64,000 nucleotides of DNA, from contig NZ_FNGF01000004.1 in NCBI RefSeq assembly GCF_900102815.1, positions 62,001-126,000 of the forward strand. Direction: 5' to 3'. How positions within the stretch are numbered: the first letter of the stretch is position 1; each line of letters begins with the position of its first letter. Below are positions 60,118 through 64,000 of the stretch, piece after piece. The notes beneath the pieces were generated by a model, which worked only from the letters and a program-made list of their open reading frames with translations, made no database searches and was not told where the DNA came from. The position numbers and the translations under genes are program-made. Source of the DNA: Glycomyces sambucus (GTDB taxonomy: Bacteria; Actinomycetota; Actinomycetes; Mycobacteriales; Micromonosporaceae).

Positions 60118-61314
60118 TCAGCATGCCCCCAGGTCGGTCCATTGCGGCGTCCAGCCCGGCTCGGAGCCCTGGGTCCACCAGTTGGCGCGCCACAGGTGCT
60201 CGCCGTCGCCGGACTTCGGGCCGCTCGGGTCGCCGTTGGCGCTGCGTTCGTGCACGACGGTGTTCCCGGCGGTGTAGACCGATCCGAAGGCCCAGTCCGG
60301 GGCGGTGGCGCAGTCGGCGCCGCCGGTCGGCGGGTCGGTCGGGTCGGTGGGCTCCTCGGTGGTGGGCGGTTCGGTGGGGCATTCGCCGCCGCCGGTGCCC
60401 ACGGTGTCGGTGTGGTCGACCCCGTCGGCGCGGTAGCCGGAGACGCGGGCGTTCACCTGGGCGGGGCTGAGGACCTCGCCGGCGGTGTGCATGACGTAGT
60501 CGACCTGCTGGTGGTAGACGCTGGTGCCGCCCGCGTGGGCGGCGGTGTCGATGAACCAGAGGTTGAAGTTGACGGACATGGGGGTCTCCGGGTAGTACTT
60601 CCCGGAGTGGTCGGCGACGAGCGCGCCGTCCACGTAGTACTTGACGTGGCCGCCGGAGACGGTGAACACGAGGTCGTGCCAGCCGTTGAAGCTCTGGCGC
60701 TGGGCGGTGTGGGTGTTGTCGGCGATCCAGGGTTCGGCTTGGTAGGTCTCCCAGGTGGTCTGGTAGAAGATCGGCCCGGTCTCGCCCCAGCCGCCGTTGG
60801 GGAGGTACTCGAAGTCGATCTCGCCGTAGTCGGGGTCCATCGGGGCGTCGAGCGGCGTGATGGTGAAGAAGGTCTCGACGAGGTGGTCGCCGTCGGTGCC
60901 GCTGACGGGGGTGTCGGCGAACTTGACGCGGGCGGCGTAGGTGCCTTCGAAGAACTTCTGCTGGTGGAACAGTTCGGCGTGGCTGGTGCCGCCGCCGGTG
61001 CCGTCGGTGGCGGCGCGCAGTTGCAGGGACTTGGCGCCGTCCACGGTGGGGAACGAGACGTTGCTCGCGGGCCAGGCGGCGCCGGGGACGCCGGGTCCGC
61101 CGGCGTTGGTGCGGACGGTCCAGCCGCGGGCGGCGATGTCGGGGTCGGACGGCGAGTCGTAGGCGAAGTCGTCGAAGAGGACCCCGTCGCAGGCGGCGGG
61201 TTCGGCGGCGTCGGCGGTGCGGTCGGCCGCGGTGGTGACCGCGGCGGCCGCCGCGACCGCGAGGACCGCGGCGGCGACGCCGGCGGTGCGGCGGGTGGTG
61301 CGGGTGGTTGCCAT
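60118..61314 (-). CDS. Secreted GH16 glycosidase with chitin-binding domain
   Basis: 398-residue exported enzyme. Signal peptide about 1-37 (RRTAG, Ala-rich core). GH16 jelly roll with catalytic motif GEIDFEYLP: nucleophile E165, D167 and acid/base E169. A Thr/Pro linker at about 312-332 leads to a CBM5/12 chitin-binding module (APDWAFGSVYTAGNTVVHE then HLWRANWWTQGSEPG), ending WTDLGAC. GH16 members usually split beta-1,3-glucans; the chitin-binding tail and the linked GlcNAc transporter suggest action near chitin- or GlcNAc-rich material, such as fungal walls. Confidence 0.87.
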   Translation of the reverse strand: MATTRTTRRTAGVAAAVLAVAAAAAVTTAADRTADAAEPAACDGVLFDDFAYDSPSDPDIAARGWTVRTNAGGPGVPGAAWPASNVSFPTVDGAKSLQLRAATDGTGGGTSHAELFHQQKFFEGTYAARVKFADTPVSGTDGDHLVETFFTITPLDAPMDPDYGEIDFEYLPNGGWGETGPIFYQTTWETYQAEPWIADNTHTAQRQSFNGWHDLVFTVSGGHVKYYVDGALVADHSGKYYPETPMSVNFNLWFIDTAAHAGGTSVYHQQVDYVMHTAGEVLSPAQVNARVSGYRADGVDHTDTVGTGGGECPTEPPTTEEPTDPTDPPTGGADCATAPDWAFGSVYTAGNTVVHERSANGDPSGPKSGDGEHLWRANWWTQGSEPGWTPQWTDLGAC

Positions 61315-61362
61315 GGTGAGCTCCCTTTCCGGTTGAACTCGGCTCGGACGGACGGGGATCGG

Positions 61363-62205
61363 TCAGCGGACCGCGCCGGCGGTGAGGCCGGAGCGGATCT
61401 GCCGTTGGAACAGGAGGTAGGCCAGCAGGACGGGGAGGATCGCAATGATGAGTCCGGCGAAGAGGCCGGAGAAGTCGCTGCGGTAGCCCTGGCTGACGGC
61501 GAGGGCGGCGAGGCCCTGCGCGAGGACGTAGCGGTCGGGGTCGGGGTTGAGGACGAGGGGCAGCAGGTACTGGTTCCACAGCCCGAGGAAGTTGAAGATG
61601 CCGACGCTGACCATGCCGGGGCGGGCCATGGGGAGCATGACGCGGAAGAACACGCCGGTGTGGGAGCAGCCGTCGATGAACGCGGCCTCGGCGGTGGCCG
61701 CGGGGAGGCTGCGGAAGAACGCGTGGAGGAAGAACACGGTGAACGGCAGGGCGTAGGCGGCGTACACGAGGATGAGCCCGTGGTAGGTGCCGAGGAGGCC
61801 GAGCTGGTCGACCACGAAGAACAGCGGGACGAGGGCGAGGAAGACGGGGAAGAGCATCCCGGCGACGAGCAGGTAGTAGACGAGGCGGTTGCCGGGGAAG
61901 TCGTAGCGGGCGAGGCAGTAGGCGGTGAGGGCGCCCAGGAGCATGACGAGGGCGAGTGCGCCGCCGACGACGATGAGGGTGTTGAGCAGGTACTTGCCGA
62001 TGTTCGCCTCCTGCCAGGCGCGGGCCCAGTTGTCCCACTGGGGCGAGGCGGGCAGGGACCAGGGGCTGGCGAAGATCTCGGCGTCGGTCTTGAGGGAGGA
62101 GAGGACGGCCCACGCGAGCGGGAGGGTGACGAGGACGGCCCAGACGGCGAGGACGAGGTGCAGGGCGCCGTCGGTCAGGCGCGGTTTCAGGAGGCGCGGT
62201 TTCAC
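61363..62205 (-). CDS. Carbohydrate ABC permease (NgcG/MalG-like)
   Basis: 280-residue permease with six helices and the EAA loop EAAFIDGCSHTGVFFRVMLPMARPG (about 178-202). Typical MalG-type C-terminal permease. GTG 62205 overlaps the other permease stop by 4 bp. Belongs with the binding protein and the second permease to one transporter; the longer frame above 62205 is shadow. Confidence 0.9.
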   Translation of the reverse strand: MKPRLLKPRLTDGALHLVLAVWAVLVTLPLAWAVLSSLKTDAEIFASPWSLPASPQWDNWARAWQEANIGKYLLNTLIVVGGALALVMLLGALTAYCLARYDFPGNRLVYYLLVAGMLFPVFLALVPLFFVVDQLGLLGTYHGLILVYAAYALPFTVFFLHAFFRSLPAATAEAAFIDGCSHTGVFFRVMLPMARPGMVSVGIFNFLGLWNQYLLPLVLNPDPDRYVLAQGLAALAVSQGYRSDFSGLFAGLIIAILPVLLAYLLFQRQIRSGLTAGAVR

Positions 62206-63116
62206 GCGAGTTCCACCCGCTCTCTCTTGGTGGCGCGCATGGCGAGCGCAGTGAGGGTCAGGGTGATGAAGAAGAGCGTGACGCCCATGGCGGAGGCGTA
62301 TCCGAACTCGCCGTAGGTGAACGCGGCGCGGTAGAGGGTGAGGCCGATGACCTCGGTGGCGTTGTCGGGCCCGCCGGGGCCGACGGACATGATCTGGACC
62401 AGCGCGAACCCGTCGAGGGCGAGGATGCCGAGGTAGACGTAGGCGACCTGGACGCTGTCCCACACCAGCGGGAGGGTGATGCGGCGGAACACGGTGAACC
62501 TGCCGGCGCCGTCGAGGGTGGCGGCCTCGACGACGTCGGTGGGCACGGACTCCATCGCGGCGGTGAAGAGGACGACGTAGAAGCCGACGGCGGACCAGAC
62601 CATGACGGCGGTGACGGCGGGGAGCGCGGTGGCGGGGTCGGCGAGCCAGGACCGCTGGAGCCCGTCGAGGCCGACCGCGCCGAGGAGGCCGTTGAGGAGC
62701 CCGTTCCCGGGCGTGTAGACGAACTGGAAGAGGACGCCGAGGATGGCCACGGACAGGAGCTGCGGGAAGAAGTAGACGATGCGGTAGAGGCCGGAGCCGT
62801 GGACGCCGCGCCCGCGCCGCCGCATGCCGCCGCCGAGGGTGAGGCAGGCGGCGAAGAAGAGGGCGAGGGCGATCGTGGCGGTCGGGACGACCACGAGCAT
62901 GAGGCCGTTGTTGCGCAGGGCCGCGAGGAACAGGGGGTCGCTCCACAGGTCGGCGAAGTTCTGGAGGCCGACCAGGCCGGCCTCGGCGGAGAGGCCGTCC
63001 CAGTCGGTCAGGGCGAGGTAGAACGCCTGGGCGTAGGGCGAGACGACGAAGACGCCGTAGAGGAGCAGGGGCGGCGCGAGCGCCCCGATCAGGAACCGGT
63101 ACTTGCCGTGTCGCAT
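62202..63116 (-). CDS. Carbohydrate ABC permease (NgcF/MalF-like)
   Basis: 304-residue permease; six helices; EAA loop EAATLDGAGRFTVFRRITLPLVWDS (about 204-228). MalF-type N-terminal permease partner of the gene downstream. ATG 63116 lies 22 bp after the binding-protein stop. Confidence 0.9.
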   Translation of the reverse strand: MRHGKYRFLIGALAPPLLLYGVFVVSPYAQAFYLALTDWDGLSAEAGLVGLQNFADLWSDPLFLAALRNNGLMLVVVPTATIALALFFAACLTLGGGMRRRGRGVHGSGLYRIVYFFPQLLSVAILGVLFQFVYTPGNGLLNGLLGAVGLDGLQRSWLADPATALPAVTAVMVWSAVGFYVVLFTAAMESVPTDVVEAATLDGAGRFTVFRRITLPLVWDSVQVAYVYLGILALDGFALVQIMSVGPGGPDNATEVIGLTLYRAAFTYGEFGYASAMGVTLFFITLTLTALAMRATKRERVELA

Positions 63117-63138
63117 GGCTCGGGCCTCCCCTGCGTGC

Positions 63139-64000
63139 TCAGCGCTCGTACTTGGCGATGGAGTCGTCGGCCGCGACGGCGTCGGCGGCGGCCTGGATGC
63201 GGTCGGCCCACTGCTCGGGGTCGGCGCGTCCGGCGAGGAGTTCGCCGGTGGCGGTGTCGACCTCGACGGCGAGCTCGGGGTACCAGGTGCGGTACTTGTA
63301 GCCGAAGACGTTGTCCCCGGCGGTCTCCAGTGCGGCGGCGACGGAGGCGAGGCCGCTGGTGAGGTCGAGGCCGTCGGTGGCGCCCTTGACGACCGGCATG
63401 GCCTTGGCGGACTCGGCGAAGCCGCGGGCGACCTCGCCGGAGAACAGGCAGCGGAGGTAGTCGAGGCCGCCGCGGGGGTTGAGGGCCTGGGCGGGGACGA
63501 GGAACGACTCGCTGCTGGCGCCCTGGACGGCGCCGTCGGGGAGGGCGTCGGCGGCGGTGAGGGCGGGGACGGCGGCCATGGCCATGTCGAAGCCCTCGGG
63601 GGTGACGCCCTGCTGCTCGCCCTCGATCCAGGAGCCGCACGGGATGAACGCGGCCTGCCCGCTGCACCAGGCGTTCTGGGCCTCGGTGTGCGAGAGCCCT
63701 TCGGAGCCTTCGAGGATGTGGCCGCCGGCGACGAGCCGGTGGATCGCGTCGGCGGCGGCGAGCACGCCCTCCTGCCTCCACGCGTCGGGGGCGAGGTTGT
63801 CGATCGCGTACACGAGGTCGAGGCCGCCGGCCTTGGCGGCGAGGGACTGGAGCGGGTCCATCATGTACTCGGGGTACTTGCCCTGCCAGGTCCACGGCGC
63901 GATGCCGGCGCCCTTGATCTCCTCGCACAGGGCGAGCATGTCGTCCCAGGTGGCGGGAAGGGTCCATCCGTGCTGGTCGAAGAGGCTCCGGGAGTACCAG
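63139..64000 (-). CDS. NgcE-like GlcNAc/diacetylchitobiose-binding protein, 5' cut by window end
   Basis: C-terminal 287 residues of a family 1 extracellular sugar-binding protein; the frame runs open to the window edge (WYSRSLFDQHGWTLPATWDD at the top). Patterns GGLDLVYAIDNLAPDAWRQEGVLAAADAIHRLV, HTEAQNAWCSGQAAFIPCGSWIEGEQ and GVTPEGFDMAMAAVP match NgcE, the GlcNAc/chitobiose binding protein of Streptomyces, by my recollection of the family; signal peptide and lipobox cannot be checked. First gene of the operon with permeases, GH16 and the BadF-type kinase. No transporter ATPase is in the operon; MsiK-type shared ATPases do this elsewhere. Confidence 0.85.
   Translation of the reverse strand, partial: WYSRSLFDQHGWTLPATWDDMLALCEEIKGAGIAPWTWQGKYPEYMMDPLQSLAAKAGGLDLVYAIDNLAPDAWRQEGVLAAADAIHRLVAGGHILEGSEGLSHTEAQNAWCSGQAAFIPCGSWIEGEQQGVTPEGFDMAMAAVPALTAADALPDGAVQGASSESFLVPAQALNPRGGLDYLRCLFSGEVARGFAESAKAMPVVKGATDGLDLTSGLASVAAALETAGDNVFGYKYRTWYPELAVEVDTATGELLAGRADPEQWADRIQAAADAVAADDSIAKYER

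Noticed and set aside
1-64000. CRISPR array, tRNA, rRNA, transposase or antibiotic gene cluster
   Set aside because: No regularly spaced repeats, cloverleaf-type genes, recombinase motifs or polyketide/peptide synthase modules were seen.

Overview
The window is dense, very GC-rich DNA with short gaps, many 4-bp ATGA/GTGA start-stop overlaps and frequent GTG/TTG starts. Content (gyl-type glycerol operon, CBM2-bearing secreted enzymes, Tat-exported glycosidases, CebR-like operator, NgcE-like sugar-binding protein, GPP34 protein, Asp23/DUF2273 operon) points to a saprophytic, filamentous-type actinomycete. Genus cannot be fixed from the sequence alone (Glycomyces or Micromonosporales-like would fit). 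I see no rRNA, tRNA, CRISPR array, transposase or phage gene.

Layout. 1-4.2 kb: glycerol operon glpF-glpK-glpD (glpD cut by the window edge) with a divergently placed-in-order IclR regulator; two related operator-like sequences lie before glpF and before the regulator. 4.4-6.8 kb: cellulose-binding metalloprotease and an SMP-30 lactonase. 6.8-11.8 kb: an aspartate decarboxylase flanked by two AspT-type aspartate:alanine exchangers. 12.0-27.8 kb: one long same-strand block with a Dpp-type peptide ABC transporter (binding protein, two permeases, two ATPases), D-aminopeptidase, M20 peptidase, S9 peptidase and LD-carboxypeptidase, followed by three exported proteins: NagZ (GH3), NamZ (DUF1343, exo-muramidase) and an AmiE-like S12 serine hydrolase. 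Together these could strip muropeptides outside the cell, import the stem peptides and cleave them to amino acids: a peptidoglycan salvage supercluster, the most interesting system here. 27.8-31.7 kb: epimerase, small DUF2273 protein, hypothetical, AraC regulator and quinone reductase. 31.8-34.4 kb: Asp23/Gls24 envelope operon. 34.6-37.3 kb: exported GH30 endo-beta-1,6-galactanase and CBM2-SGNH esterase (with a CebR-type box). 37.4-40.8 kb: acetyltransferase, APC permease, GPP34 protein, lipoprotein. 41-46.4 kb: OmpR two-component system divergent from a lipoprotein/adaptor/MacB-like efflux operon. 46.6-52.3 kb: DUF4132 giant protein carrying half of a glyoxalase domain at its N terminus, divergent WYL regulator, methyltransferase, zinc-ribbon protein. 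52.5-58.1 kb: GH43-AbfB arabinofuranosidase-like enzyme, S12 lipoprotein with membrane tail and NarL-type two-component system. 58.2-64 kb: epimerase, and a GlcNAc-type operon (binding protein, two permeases, chitin-binding GH16, BadF-type GlcNAc kinase), cut by the window end.

The genes connect: secreted NagZ would release GlcNAc, which the NgcEFG-like transporter and the BadF-type kinase at the right end could take up and phosphorylate, while the Dpp block handles peptides. No MurQ, AmgK or MurNAc transporter is present in the window, so the fate of MurNAc is open.
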